From Paracoccus sp. Z118 (GTDB lineage: Bacteria > Pseudomonadota > Alphaproteobacteria > Rhodobacterales > Rhodobacteraceae): a stretch of DNA of 64,000 nucleotides. The position numbers and the translations under genes were made by a program. Location of the stretch: the NCBI RefSeq assembly GCF_019061185.1, contig NZ_JAHQZU010000007.1, forward strand, positions 124,001 through 188,000. Reading direction: 5' to 3'. Positions 50,206 to 58,500 of this stretch are shown piece by piece. The number at the start of each line of letters is the position of its first letter. Position 1 is the first letter of the stretch. The notes beneath the pieces are model-generated. The model was not told where the DNA came from and did no database searches. It worked only from the letters and a program-made list of their open reading frames with translations.

Positions 50206-51069
50206 TCACGCCACCGCGCGCGCCGGGTCCGCCGTCACGCCGATCCGTCCGCAGACCTCGGCCACCAGTTCCGGCCGGTTCAGCGTGTAGAAATGCAGCC
50301 GCTCCACCCCGCCGTCGATCAGCCGTCCGCAGAGATCGGCGGCCAGATCGGCGGCCAGTGCCCGCTCGCCTTCGGGACCGGCGGCGACGAAGGCGTCCTC
50401 GGCCCATCCGGGCACCGAGGTCCCGCAGCGGGCGGCAAAGCGCTTCGCGCCAGCCCATGACTGGATCGGCAGGATGCCGGGGATGATCGGCGCCTCAATC
50501 CCCGCCGCCGCGCATTGGTCGCGGAAGCGGAAGAACGTCTCGGCGTCGAAGAAGAACTGCGTGATCGCCGACGACGCCCCCGCATCCACCTTGCGCTTGA
50601 GCCACGCCACATCCGCCGCCGTGCCGGGGCTATCGGGGTGCGGCTCGGGATAGGCGCCGCAGCGGATGGTGAAGTCGCTCCGCGCGGCGATGGCCTCGAT
50701 CAGCTGGGCCGAATCGGCAAAGCCCTGCGGATGCGGCGTGAAGACCTGTTGCCCTTGCGGGGCGTCGCCGCGCAGCGCCACGATCTCTCGCACGCCCGCT
50801 TTCGCGTATTCATCGACGATCTGCATCGTCTCCTCGCGCGTCGCGTCCACGCAGGTCAGATGCGCGGCGACGTTCAGCCCGTAATGGTTCGACAGCGCCA
50901 CCACCGCCTCGTGCGTCAGCTGCCGCGTCGTGCCGCCCGCGCCGTAAGTCACGGACACGAAATCCGGCCGCAGAGGGGCGAGGGCCCGCGCGGTTTCCCA
51001 CAGCCGGAACGACTGGTCGAGCGACTTGGGCGGGAAGAATTCGAAGCTGACGGCAGGCACACGGGTCAT
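50206..51069 (-). CDS. metF: Methylenetetrahydrofolate reductase
   Basis: 287 residues. It reduces 5,10-methylene-THF to 5-methyl-THF for methionine synthesis, using FAD. Seen: VSFEFFPPKS (catalytic Glu), VSVTYGAGG, HLTCVD, VALRGDAPQG, CGAYPEPHPDS, KRKVDAGASSAITQFFFD and PGILPIQSW. The ATG at 51069 has AAGGAT upstream. The divergent metR gene and two MetR-type boxes lie upstream. Confidence 0.95.
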   Translation of the reverse strand: MTRVPAVSFEFFPPKSLDQSFRLWETARALAPLRPDFVSVTYGAGGTTRQLTHEAVVALSNHYGLNVAAHLTCVDATREETMQIVDEYAKAGVREIVALRGDAPQGQQVFTPHPQGFADSAQLIEAIAARSDFTIRCGAYPEPHPDSPGTAADVAWLKRKVDAGASSAITQFFFDAETFFRFRDQCAAAGIEAPIIPGILPIQSWAGAKRFAARCGTSVPGWAEDAFVAAGPEGERALAADLAADLCGRLIDGGVERLHFYTLNRPELVAEVCGRIGVTADPARAVA

Positions 51070-51114
51070 GGGAGGTATCCTTTTCACCCCGCCCTTGTGC
51101 CACGCGGCATGGCG

Positions 51115-51127
51115 TGAGACAAATTCA
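51115..51127. promoter_or_regulatory. MetR-type box 1 (one mismatch)
   Basis: TGAGACAAATTCA, one mismatch to TGAA-N5-TTCA, in the metF/metR divergent gap. Its centre lies 31 bp from box 2, about three helix turns. Confidence 0.5.
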
Positions 51128-51145
51128 TATTCCACAACTTCATCT

Positions 51146-51158
51146 TGAACCTGATTCA
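51146..51158. promoter_or_regulatory. MetR-type box 2 (perfect)
   Basis: TGAACCTGATTCA matches TGAA-N5-TTCA exactly. Its last base is the A of the metR start codon, so binding would block metR expression (autorepression) while box 1 could serve metF. Confidence 0.6.
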
Positions 51159-52045
51159 TGCACCTTGAACTGCGCCATCTGCGGACGATCCGCGCCATCC
51201 ACGAAAAAGGCGGCCTGGGCCGCGCCGCCGAGGTGCTGAACATCACGCAATCGGCCCTCTCCCACCAGATCCGCGGACTGGAGGAGCAGGCGGGCGTGCC
51301 GCTGTTCCTGCGCCAGACGCGGCCCCTGCGCCTGTCGCCCGCAGGACAGCGGCTGCTGCGTCTGGCGCAGGCCGTGCTGCCGCAGGTCGAGGCGGTCGAG
51401 GCCGAGTTCCGCGGTCCCGGCGCGACGAAGGGCGGGCGGATGCATATCGCCATCGAGTGCCACGCCTGCTTCAACTGGCTGCTGCCGGCGCTGGACGAGT
51501 TCCGGCAGGATTGGCCGCAGATCGACATCGACATCCGCGCCGGCCTCGCCTTCACCGCCCTGCCCGCGCTGGTGAAGGGAGAGGCCGACCTCGTCATTTC
51601 CTCCGACCCCGAGGATCTGCCGGGCCTAATCTTTGAGCCGCTGTTCGATTACCGCCCGCTGCTGGTGGTCCCCTCGGGTCATCGTCTTGCGGGCCGCAGC
51701 CACGCGGTGCCCGAGGATCTGAAGCCGGAAACGCTCATCACCTATCCGATGGATCGCGCGCGGCTGGACGTGTTCAGCCATTTCCTCGATCCCGCCGGCG
51801 TCACCCCCGCCGGCACGCGAGAGATCGAGTTGACCGACGTGGCGCTGCTGCTGGTCGCCTCGGGCCGCGGGGTCGCCGTGCTGCCCGATTGGGTGGTGGA
51901 GCGTGAGGCGAACCGGCCCGACCTGATCTCGATGCCGCTGGGCGATCCGCCGGTGACTCGGCGGCTCTATGCGGCGATGCGCGAGAAGGACCGGGAACTA
52001 CCGTTCATGGCCGACATGCTGCGGCTGGCGAAGGCGGCGCGGTAA
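51158..52045 (+). CDS. metR: LysR-family regulator MetR
   Basis: 295 residues. The N-terminal winged helix MHLELRHLRTIRAIHEKGGLGRAAEVLNITQSALSHQIRGLEEQ is the MetR form, and the effector domain begins GRMHIAIECHACFNWLLPALDEFRQDWP, typical of homocysteine-responsive MetR. It activates metF/metE/metH-type genes. It is divergent from metF and its start codon lies in a MetR-type box. The gap 52046-52213 holds nothing recognised. Confidence 0.92.
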   Translation: MHLELRHLRTIRAIHEKGGLGRAAEVLNITQSALSHQIRGLEEQAGVPLFLRQTRPLRLSPAGQRLLRLAQAVLPQVEAVEAEFRGPGATKGGRMHIAIECHACFNWLLPALDEFRQDWPQIDIDIRAGLAFTALPALVKGEADLVISSDPEDLPGLIFEPLFDYRPLLVVPSGHRLAGRSHAVPEDLKPETLITYPMDRARLDVFSHFLDPAGVTPAGTREIELTDVALLLVASGRGVAVLPDWVVEREANRPDLISMPLGDPPVTRRLYAAMREKDRELPFMADMLRLAKAAR

Positions 52046-52213
52046 GGCACGGGTCTGCCGGACTCCATCGTTCCTCGCCGCGACACCGAAGCAGAGGCGA
52101 CGCAAGCCTTCGCTGCGAACCGCATCGGAGAAGCCGTCATCCCCGTTCCCCAAATCCCCGGAACCACGTGCCCCCGTGCCGGCGTTGAGCCCGGAACCAT
52201 CCGGGAGAACGCC

Positions 52214-52696
52214 ATGCTCGCCTCATTCCTCATGGGCCTTGTCGGCGGCCAGCGATCCATGACGCCGATCGCGGCCGTTTCGGTCGCCGCCGCGCGGGGC
52301 GATCTGCCGCGAGGCTGCGCCGCGCCGAAGTTCCTGCGCGAGCCTGCCGTGGCAACGGGCGCCGTGGCCTTGGCGCTGGCCGAACTTGCCGGCGACAAGC
52401 TGCCGAGCGCCCCGGACCGGATCGTGCCGCTGGGGCTTGCCGCGCGGCTCATCATGGCGGGGTTTGCCAGCGGCGCGCTGGCGCCGCGCGGGCGGTTCTG
52501 GCAGGGCGCGGCGCTCGGCGGGGTGACGGCGGTTCTCGCCTCGTATCCCGGCTGGTCCGCGCGGGTGACGGCGATGGAGGATCATGGCCAGACGCCCACC
52601 GGGCTGATCGAGGACGCCATCGTCCTTGCCGGCGCGGTGGCGATCCTTGCCGCGATAAGGCCCGACAATGACAAGCGGCAGCCGATCGCCGGCTGA
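52214..52696 (+). CDS. DUF4126-like membrane protein
   Basis: 160 residues. Start LASFLMGLVGGQRSMTPIAAVS is the DUF4126 signature (GxRSMTPL). Three further hydrophobic segments alternate with short Gly/Ala loops; the central EHGQTPTGL-like segment (EDHGQTPTGLIEDAIVL) is probably conserved. Integral membrane protein of unknown function. A hairpin terminator follows. Confidence 0.75.
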   Translation: MLASFLMGLVGGQRSMTPIAAVSVAAARGDLPRGCAAPKFLREPAVATGAVALALAELAGDKLPSAPDRIVPLGLAARLIMAGFASGALAPRGRFWQGAALGGVTAVLASYPGWSARVTAMEDHGQTPTGLIEDAIVLAGAVAILAAIRPDNDKRQPIAG

Positions 52697-52721
52697 GCCC
52701 TCCCGATCCGGTATTTTCGGC

Positions 52722-52760
52722 TGCCCGGAACGGGCCTGAAACCGTTCCGGGCAACCTTTT
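52722..52760 (+). terminator. Rho-independent terminator after the DUF4126 gene
   Basis: Perfect 12-bp stem TGCCCGGAACGG/CCGTTCCGGGCA with loop GCCTGAAA, followed by ACCTTTT. The best terminator in the window. Confidence 0.75.
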
Positions 52761-52828
52761 GCGACGAATGCAGACCACCAACCTTCGTCGCGACCTCTGA
52801 CATCTACAGGTTGCGCCCGAATCCCCTT

Positions 52829-52857
52829 TTGCGCAACATGACAATATCGTGCATTTT
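52829..52857 (+). promoter_or_regulatory. Possible promoter of suhB
   Basis: TTGCGC (52829-52834), 17-bp spacer, CATTTT (52852-52857). A TTGCGC/GCGCAA dyad (52811-52836) overlaps the -35. The gap 52697-52947 holds no gene besides. Confidence 0.35.
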
Positions 52858-52947
52858 AGGCGACTTGCGGGAACGCGCGCCAAAGGCGATGCGCTTTCCT
52901 TTCGCCGCCGCCTCGCCTATTTCGGCGGGCAACCGAAAGGACCGTTC

Positions 52948-53733
52948 ATGGCCAGCGCCAATCTCAACATCATGATCAAGGCCGCGCGCAAGGCGGGCCG
53001 CAGCCTCGTCAAGGACTTCCGCGAGGTCGAGAACCTGCAGGTCTCGGTCAAGGGCGCGGGCGACTTCGTCAGCCGCGCCGACCACGAGGCCGAGCGCATC
53101 ATCAAGGAAGAGCTGCGCGGCGCCCGCCCGACCTATGGCTGGGTCGGCGAGGAAACCGGCAGTGAGGCGGGCGAGGACCCGACCCGGCGCTGGCTGGTCG
53201 ATCCGCTGGATGGGACCACGAACTTCCTGCACGGCCTGCCCCACTGGGCGGTCAGCATCGCGCTGGAGCACAAGCGCGAGATCGTCGCCGCCGTCATCTT
53301 CGACCCCGCCAAGGACGAGCTGTTCAGCGCCGAAAAGGGCGACGGCGCGTTCCTGAACGATACGCGCCTGCGCGTGTCGGGCCGGCGCACGATGATCGAA
53401 TCGATCTTCGCGACCGGCGTTCCCTTCGGCGGCGCGCGCGATCTGCCCGCCACCCTGCGCGACCTCGCCCGGCTGATGCCGCAGACGGCGGGCGTGCGGC
53501 GCTGGGGCTCGGCGGCGCTGGACATGGCCTATGTCGCGGCGGGCCGCTTCGACGGCTACTGGGAACGCGGCATCAAGCCGTGGGACATCGCCGCCGGCAT
53601 CCTGCTGGTGAAGGAGGCGGGCGGCTTCGTCGAGGCGATCGACCCAGCGCAGTCGGCGGTGGATTCGGGCGCGCTGATCGCCGCCAACGCGCAGCTCTTC
53701 GACGGCTTTGCGAGGCTGATCCGCGAGACCTGA
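52948..53733 (+). CDS. suhB: Inositol monophosphatase family protein (SuhB)
   Basis: 261 residues. Mg2+-dependent, Li+-sensitive phosphatase fold; bacterial SuhB also helps rRNA antitermination. Metal ligands in GEETGSE (~66-72), DPLDGTTNF (~86-94) and the C-terminal ERGIKPWDIAAG (Asp). Length is usual. The ATG at 52948 has AAAGGA upstream; an in-frame ATG at 52849 lies in the promoter region. Confidence 0.92.
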   Translation: MASANLNIMIKAARKAGRSLVKDFREVENLQVSVKGAGDFVSRADHEAERIIKEELRGARPTYGWVGEETGSEAGEDPTRRWLVDPLDGTTNFLHGLPHWAVSIALEHKREIVAAVIFDPAKDELFSAEKGDGAFLNDTRLRVSGRRTMIESIFATGVPFGGARDLPATLRDLARLMPQTAGVRRWGSAALDMAYVAAGRFDGYWERGIKPWDIAAGILLVKEAGGFVEAIDPAQSAVDSGALIAANAQLFDGFARLIRET

Positions 53734-53740
53734 CCGGGGC

Positions 53741-53756
53741 GCCCCCTTATGGGGGC
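53741..53756 (+). terminator. Hairpin after suhB
   Basis: GCCCCCTTATGGGGGC begins eight bases after the stop. There is no T-tract, so termination by it alone is doubtful. Confidence 0.4.
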
Positions 53757-53822
53757 CTCGCCGCGCGGGCTTGACTTCGCCCCGGCTCCGGCAGACCTGC
53801 GGGTGAAGCCAGCCGGTGAGCC

Positions 53823-54845
53823 ATGACTTCCGATTCCTCCGTGCCTTCCGGCGCGTCCGACGCCGTCACCGCCCCCGCCCCGGCCGAGATGCTGGCGGGG
53901 CCGGCGGCGCTGGCCGCGTCCTCGCCGCTGACCCCGGCGGCGGGCGTCACCACCGATCCGCAGCCCGCCCGCGCCGACCGGCAGATGCTGGCCATCGGGC
54001 TGATGTGCGCGGTCAGCTTCATCTTCGGCGTGCAGGACGCGCTCTCGCGCCATCTGAGCGCCAACTACTCGCCCTATTTCGTCGTCATGCTGCGCTACTG
54101 GTTCTTCGCGGCCTTCGTCCTCGCGATCAGCGCCCGCGGGGCCGGGGGCATCCGCGCCGCCGCCCGCACGCGCCGCCCGGTGATGCAGATCGCGCGCGGC
54201 CTGCTGCTGGTGGCCGAGATCGTGGTCATGCAGTTCTCGTTCGTGAAGCTGGGCCTGATCGGAACGCACGCGCTGTTCACGGCCTATCCGCTGCTGGTGG
54301 TCGCGCTGTCGGGACCGCTGCTGGGCGAGCGGGTCGGCTGGCGCCGCTGGGCCGCCGTCGCGGCGGGGTTCGCCGGCATCCTCGTCATCCTGCAGCCGGG
54401 CAGCGGGGTGCTGAGCCCCTGGGCGGTCCTGCCGCTGGTCGGCTCGCTGATGTTCGCGCTTTACGGGATCATGACGCGGCTGGTGTCGCGCGATGATCCG
54501 GCGCCGGTCAGCTTCTTCTGGACCGGCATCGCGGGGGCGGTGGGGATCTCGGTCTTCGGGCTTGCCGACATCACCCCGATGGCGGCGCGGGACTGGCCGT
54601 GGATGGGGGCGCTGTGCGTGACCGCCGTCGCCGGGCATTTCCTGCTGATCCGCGCCTATGAACTCGCCGACGCCTCCAGCCTGCAACCCTTCGCCTATAC
54701 CCAGCTTCTGTGGGTCAGCGTGCTGGGGGTGCTGGTGTTCGGCGAGCGGATCGCCCCCAACGTGCTGATCGGCGGGGCGATCATCGTGGCCGCCGGGCTG
54801 ATCACCTGGTGGCGGGCGCAGCGCCGGTCGCGGGAAGCAGGCTGA
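53823..54845 (+). CDS. DMT superfamily transporter (EamA domains)
   Basis: 340 residues. A Ser/Ala/Pro-rich 50-residue N-terminal tail is followed by ten hydrophobic segments in two EamA repeats (start QMLAIGLMCAVSFIFGVQDALSRHL; second repeat from SLMFALYGIMTRLVSRDDPAPVSFFWTG). Typical of S-adenosylmethionine or metabolite exporters in alphaproteobacteria, but the substrate is not known. Its last 44 bases overlap the 3' end of the slt gene on the other strand. Confidence 0.86.
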   Translation: MTSDSSVPSGASDAVTAPAPAEMLAGPAALAASSPLTPAAGVTTDPQPARADRQMLAIGLMCAVSFIFGVQDALSRHLSANYSPYFVVMLRYWFFAAFVLAISARGAGGIRAAARTRRPVMQIARGLLLVAEIVVMQFSFVKLGLIGTHALFTAYPLLVVALSGPLLGERVGWRRWAAVAAGFAGILVILQPGSGVLSPWAVLPLVGSLMFALYGIMTRLVSRDDPAPVSFFWTGIAGAVGISVFGLADITPMAARDWPWMGALCVTAVAGHFLLIRAYELADASSLQPFAYTQLLWVSVLGVLVFGERIAPNVLIGGAIIVAAGLITWWRAQRRSREAG

Positions 54846-57105
54846 GCGCGGGCGCGGCCGCCGCATCCGCAACTTCCGAGGTGGTCATCGCAGGCTCCGC
54901 CCCTTCCAGCGCCACCCGCAGATCGGGGCGGGCCGCGTCGGGCCAGCCGAGCGTCGCCGCCTTCGCCTCGCGCAGCGGCCGGGCGGGGGGACGGGCCGAG
55001 GTCGCCAGCAGCAGCGGCGAGACCAGCGGAACCGGGATGATCCCGCCGCCCTGTAAATCCCATGTGGGCATCAGCGGCACCGCTTTGCCCGAGATGCGGG
55101 CGCGATAGATCGGCAGCGCCTCGCCCACCCGCATGACGTAGTTGCGGGTCTCGTCGAAGGGGATCATCTCAACCCAGTCCACAGGATCGGTCCCGCCCGC
55201 GACGCGCAGGTCGCCGAACTCGCGCAGCCAGCGCGTCGAGCGCCCCGGCCCGGCGTTGTAGCCCGCCGCGACCAGCGCGATGGAGGGGCCAAAGCGGTCC
55301 CGCAGCCCCTGCAGATAGGCCGCCCCCAGCCGGGCGTTATAGGCCGCGTCCGTCGTCAGCCGCGGCAGGTCGAACGGCTCGCCGATCTTGCGGGCCATGT
55401 CGCGGGCGGTGCCGGGCATCACCTGCATGAGGCCCCGCGCCCCGACATGGCTGCTGACGGTGTGGTTGAACTCGCTTTCCTGCCGGGCGATGGCCAGAAC
55501 CAGCTCGGGCGGCAGACCAAGCTCACCGTTCTCCAGCCCGGTCAGCGGATAGTAGGCAGCTGGGAAGATACCGCCCTTTCCGGCCGCCTGCTTGGCGAGG
55601 CGCAGCGCGTCCCACGGGCGGCGGAGTTCCATCATCAGCCGCGACATGCGGGCGATGTCCTCGGCCGGGGCGGTCTGGGCCAGATGCAGCAGGAACCGCT
55701 GCGCCGTCGCCGGATCGCCCGCCGAGACGAGCCACAGCGCCGCCTGCCAGACGTCCGCCTCGCGCATCGGCGCGCCGCGCCAGTCGGGCAGGCTGTCCAC
55801 CGCCGGGCCCTGCAACGCAAGCTGCGGGTCCATCGGCAGACCCAGCCGTTCCGCCGCAAGCTGCCCATACCACGCCGACTGATGCCGCGCAGCTTGGCGG
55901 TAGGCGGCGGTGGAGCCTGCCTCGTCGCCCGCCGCTTCCATCGCCCGGCCCTGCCAGTAGAGCGCGCGGGCCACCGAGATCGGGCTGCCGACCACCGTTT
56001 CCAGATGCTGGAAAAGCCCCAGCGCCCGGTCGGTCGCGCCCGCCCGCAGCGCGGCGTAGCCCGCGAGCCATTCGAGGTCGGAATACTGCGCGCGCTCCGG
56101 CGGCAGGAAATGATTGGCGGCCAGCCGTTCGGCCAGCGCCCAGTCGCCTGCCCGCAGCGCCGCGCGGGCGTGATCGACGCGGAACGTCGCCCAGCGGACC
56201 GGATCGCGCAGGGCCTCGGCCGAGGTCGAACGCTCCAGCAGCAGCTCGCGGGCAAGATCGGTCTGCTTGGCCTTCACCCGCCAGAGGAAGCGGTCCATCG
56301 CAAGTCCCGCATCGCCGCGCTGCTCGGGGGGAAGCGCGGTGATGAGGTTATCCACCCCGCTCTGCTCCGCCTGCAGGGCGATGCGGGCGCGGGCGAGATC
56401 GGCCTCCGGCCCCGTCACCAACGCGGGCGTGGGCGCGGGTTCGATCATCGCAGCAGCCGGCTCGCCGGTCCGCTGCGGCGGGCGCGAGGGCGGCGCGGCG
56501 ACCGAGGGCATGACCATCAGCTCGGCCGCTGCCCATTCGCCCTGATCCAGCAGCCGGGCCGTCCGCGCCGCGTGATGGCGCGCCAGCAGGTCCGCGCGGG
56601 GGGCGAGGAAGGCGGCAAGCTCGCCGCGCGAAAGCGGGGTTTCGGTCCAGAAGCGGATCGCCTCGGCCTCGGCAGCCTTCGGGCCGGTCGTCTCCAGCGC
56701 CGCCAGCAGCGCCAGTTCGGCGGAAAGCGTCGTCGGGCGCCGCTCGCCGAACCATGCCAGCGTCTCGCCCGCCGGCAGGCCGGGCCGCAACCGCGCATCG
56801 CCATGCCGGTGGATCAGGTCCATACTGGGCCAATCCGGGTTGCGGGCGGCGAAGTCGCGGAACTCGGGCCATGTGCCCTGCCCCGTCCGCAGCTTCTGCC
56901 ACTGCACGAGATCGGCCGCGATCGGCCCCGACTGCGCGGCCGCCTGCTGCGCCGCCGTCCAGTCCCTCGCCCCGGCGGCCGCCCAGGCGCGGGAAAGCGC
57001 CGCGCCGTCCTCGGCCAGCGCCGGACGGGCGAGCGGCAGTGCGGCGGCGACGGCAAGCGCGGCCAGCCCGGCTCTGATCGGTCGGATGCGGGTCGGTCGG
57101 ATCAT
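54802..57105 (-). CDS. slt: Soluble lytic murein transglycosylase
   Basis: 767 residues. Signal peptide ending ARPALAED. An alpha-helical superhelix (~40-560) is followed by the SLT domain with the catalytic Glu in ARQESEFNHTVSSHVGARGLMQVMPGTA and AAGYNAGPGRSTRWL. It cleaves peptidoglycan to 1,6-anhydromuropeptides in the periplasm. The ~75-residue Ala/Pro-rich C-terminal tail overlaps the DMT gene. It is divergent from dapA, as in many relatives. Confidence 0.92.
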   Translation of the reverse strand: MIRPTRIRPIRAGLAALAVAAALPLARPALAEDGAALSRAWAAAGARDWTAAQQAAAQSGPIAADLVQWQKLRTGQGTWPEFRDFAARNPDWPSMDLIHRHGDARLRPGLPAGETLAWFGERRPTTLSAELALLAALETTGPKAAEAEAIRFWTETPLSRGELAAFLAPRADLLARHHAARTARLLDQGEWAAAELMVMPSVAAPPSRPPQRTGEPAAAMIEPAPTPALVTGPEADLARARIALQAEQSGVDNLITALPPEQRGDAGLAMDRFLWRVKAKQTDLARELLLERSTSAEALRDPVRWATFRVDHARAALRAGDWALAERLAANHFLPPERAQYSDLEWLAGYAALRAGATDRALGLFQHLETVVGSPISVARALYWQGRAMEAAGDEAGSTAAYRQAARHQSAWYGQLAAERLGLPMDPQLALQGPAVDSLPDWRGAPMREADVWQAALWLVSAGDPATAQRFLLHLAQTAPAEDIARMSRLMMELRRPWDALRLAKQAAGKGGIFPAAYYPLTGLENGELGLPPELVLAIARQESEFNHTVSSHVGARGLMQVMPGTARDMARKIGEPFDLPRLTTDAAYNARLGAAYLQGLRDRFGPSIALVAAGYNAGPGRSTRWLREFGDLRVAGGTDPVDWVEMIPFDETRNYVMRVGEALPIYRARISGKAVPLMPTWDLQGGGIIPVPLVSPLLLATSARPPARPLREAKAATLGWPDAARPDLRVALEGAEPAMTTSEVADAAAAPALSLLPATGAAPATR

Positions 57106-57208
57106 GCCGGCAATGTGAGGGCGCGGCCCCGATACGGCAACTCACATCCTTGGCAACGCGGCGGACCGGTTGTATGGCCACCCGATGACCGACAGTCAGG
57201 ATGTTCCC

Positions 57209-58084
57209 ATGTTCCGAGGCTCGATGCCCGCGCTCGTCACCCCCTTCACCGAAGAGGGAGAGCTTGACCTGCCCACGCTGGAAAAGCTGGTCGAATGGCA
57301 TGTCGCAGAAGGCAGCCGCGGGTTGGTGCCGGTCGGCACCACCGGCGAGTCCCCGACCCTCACCCATGAGGAGCACCGCCGCGTCACCGAAGAGGTCGTG
57401 CGGCTTGCCGCCGGCCGCATTCCGGTGATCGCCGGGGCGGGCTCGAACTCCACCCGCGAGGCGATCGGCCTGACCCGCCACGCGCAGGAGGCCGGGGCCG
57501 ACGCCGCGCTGGTCGTCACGCCCTATTACAACAAGCCGACGCAGGCCGGGCTGGTTGCGCATTTCACCGCCGTGCACGACGCCACCGACATCCCGATCAT
57601 CATCTACAACATCCCCGGCCGCTCGGTCGTGGACATGATGCCGGAAACGATGGGCGAACTTGCGAAGCTGCCCCGCATCGTCGGCGTCAAGGACGCCACC
57701 GGCAAGCTGGAGCGGGTCTGCATGCAGCGGCTCTGCTGCGGGCCGGACTTCATCCAGATCTCGGGCGAGGACGCGACCGCCCACGGCTTCAACGCGCAAG
57801 GCGGCGTCGGCTGCATCACGGTCACCGGCAACGTCGCCCCCAAGCTGAGCGCCCAGCTGCAGGAGGCGTGCCTGCGCGGCGACTATGCCGAGGCGCTGCG
57901 GATCCAGGACCTGCTGATGCCGCTGCATATCGCGATCTTCATCGAGCCTGGGCTCGTCGGGGCGAAATACGCGCTGTCGCGGCTGGGGATGTGCAACGAG
58001 CGCGTGCGCCTGCCGCTGACGCCGCTGACCGCCGCCACGCGCGACAGGATCGACGCCGCGCTGGCCCATGCCGGGCTGATCTGA
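57209..58084 (+). CDS. dapA: 4-hydroxy-tetrahydrodipicolinate synthase
   Basis: 291 residues. It condenses pyruvate and aspartate semialdehyde in lysine/diaminopimelate synthesis. The start at 57209 ([13 protein letters not shown]) places the Schiff-base lysine (GVKDATGK) at exactly residue 161, its number in E. coli DapA, and AGGA lies upstream; the ATG at 57185 is less likely. GTTGESPTL and [11 protein letters not shown] (catalytic Tyr) are present. Followed by an SMR pump gene after seven bases. Confidence 0.95.
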   Translation: MFRGSMPALVTPFTEEGELDLPTLEKLVEWHVAEGSRGLVPVGTTGESPTLTHEEHRRVTEEVVRLAAGRIPVIAGAGSNSTREAIGLTRHAQEAGADAALVVTPYYNKPTQAGLVAHFTAVHDATDIPIIIYNIPGRSVVDMMPETMGELAKLPRIVGVKDATGKLERVCMQRLCCGPDFIQISGEDATAHGFNAQGGVGCITVTGNVAPKLSAQLQEACLRGDYAEALRIQDLLMPLHIAIFIEPGLVGAKYALSRLGMCNERVRLPLTPLTAATRDRIDAALAHAGLI

Positions 58085-58091
58085 CGCCGCA

Positions 58092-58421
58092 ATGGCCTAC
58101 ACCGTGCTGATCATCGCGATCGTCTTCGAGGTGATCGGCACCTCGTTCCTGATGCTGTCGCAGCAGTTCACCAAGCTGGTGCCGACGGTGGTCATGGCGC
58201 TGTGCTACCTGGCGTCGTTCTATTTCCTGTCGCAGGCGCTGAAATTCATGCCGCTGGGCGTCGCCTATGCGCTGTGGAGCGGGCTGGGGATCGTGCTGAC
58301 GGTCGGGATCGGCATCGTCGTGTTCCGGCAGGTGCCGGACCTGCCCGCCGTGATCGGGATCGCGCTCATCATCGGCGGGGTGGTGGTCATCAACGGGTTT
58401 TCGCAGGCCGGCGGGCATTGA
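58092..58421 (+). CDS. Small multidrug resistance (SMR) family transporter
   Basis: 109 residues with four membrane helices. The essential membrane Glu is in FEVIGTSFLM (residue 13), followed by Y/W residues and GVAYALWSGLGIVLTVGIG, as in EmrE/SugE. It exchanges protons for cationic compounds such as quaternary amines or guanidinium. It follows dapA closely and is presumably cotranscribed. Confidence 0.92.
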   Translation: MAYTVLIIAIVFEVIGTSFLMLSQQFTKLVPTVVMALCYLASFYFLSQALKFMPLGVAYALWSGLGIVLTVGIGIVVFRQVPDLPAVIGIALIIGGVVVINGFSQAGGH

Positions 58422-58441
58422 CGAAAGCCGGGGGGACGAAA

Positions 58442-58494
58442 GCCGGGGGCTGCGCGCCCCCGGACCCCGCGGGATATTTCGGGACAGAAGATGA
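58442..58494 (+). repeat. R2 hairpin repeat, copy h
   Basis: CCGGGGGC-tgcgc-GCCCCCGG hairpin, then ACCCCGCGGGATATTTCGGG and ACAGAAGATGA. It starts 21 bases after the SMR stop, in sense direction, before the convergent aminotransferase gene. Confidence 0.88.
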
Positions 58495-58500
58495 AGGGCG

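Noticed and set aside
51070..51157. SAM riboswitch before metF/metR
   Set aside because: The gap is only 88 bases and shows no SAM-II-like pseudoknot; MetR boxes explain the region better.
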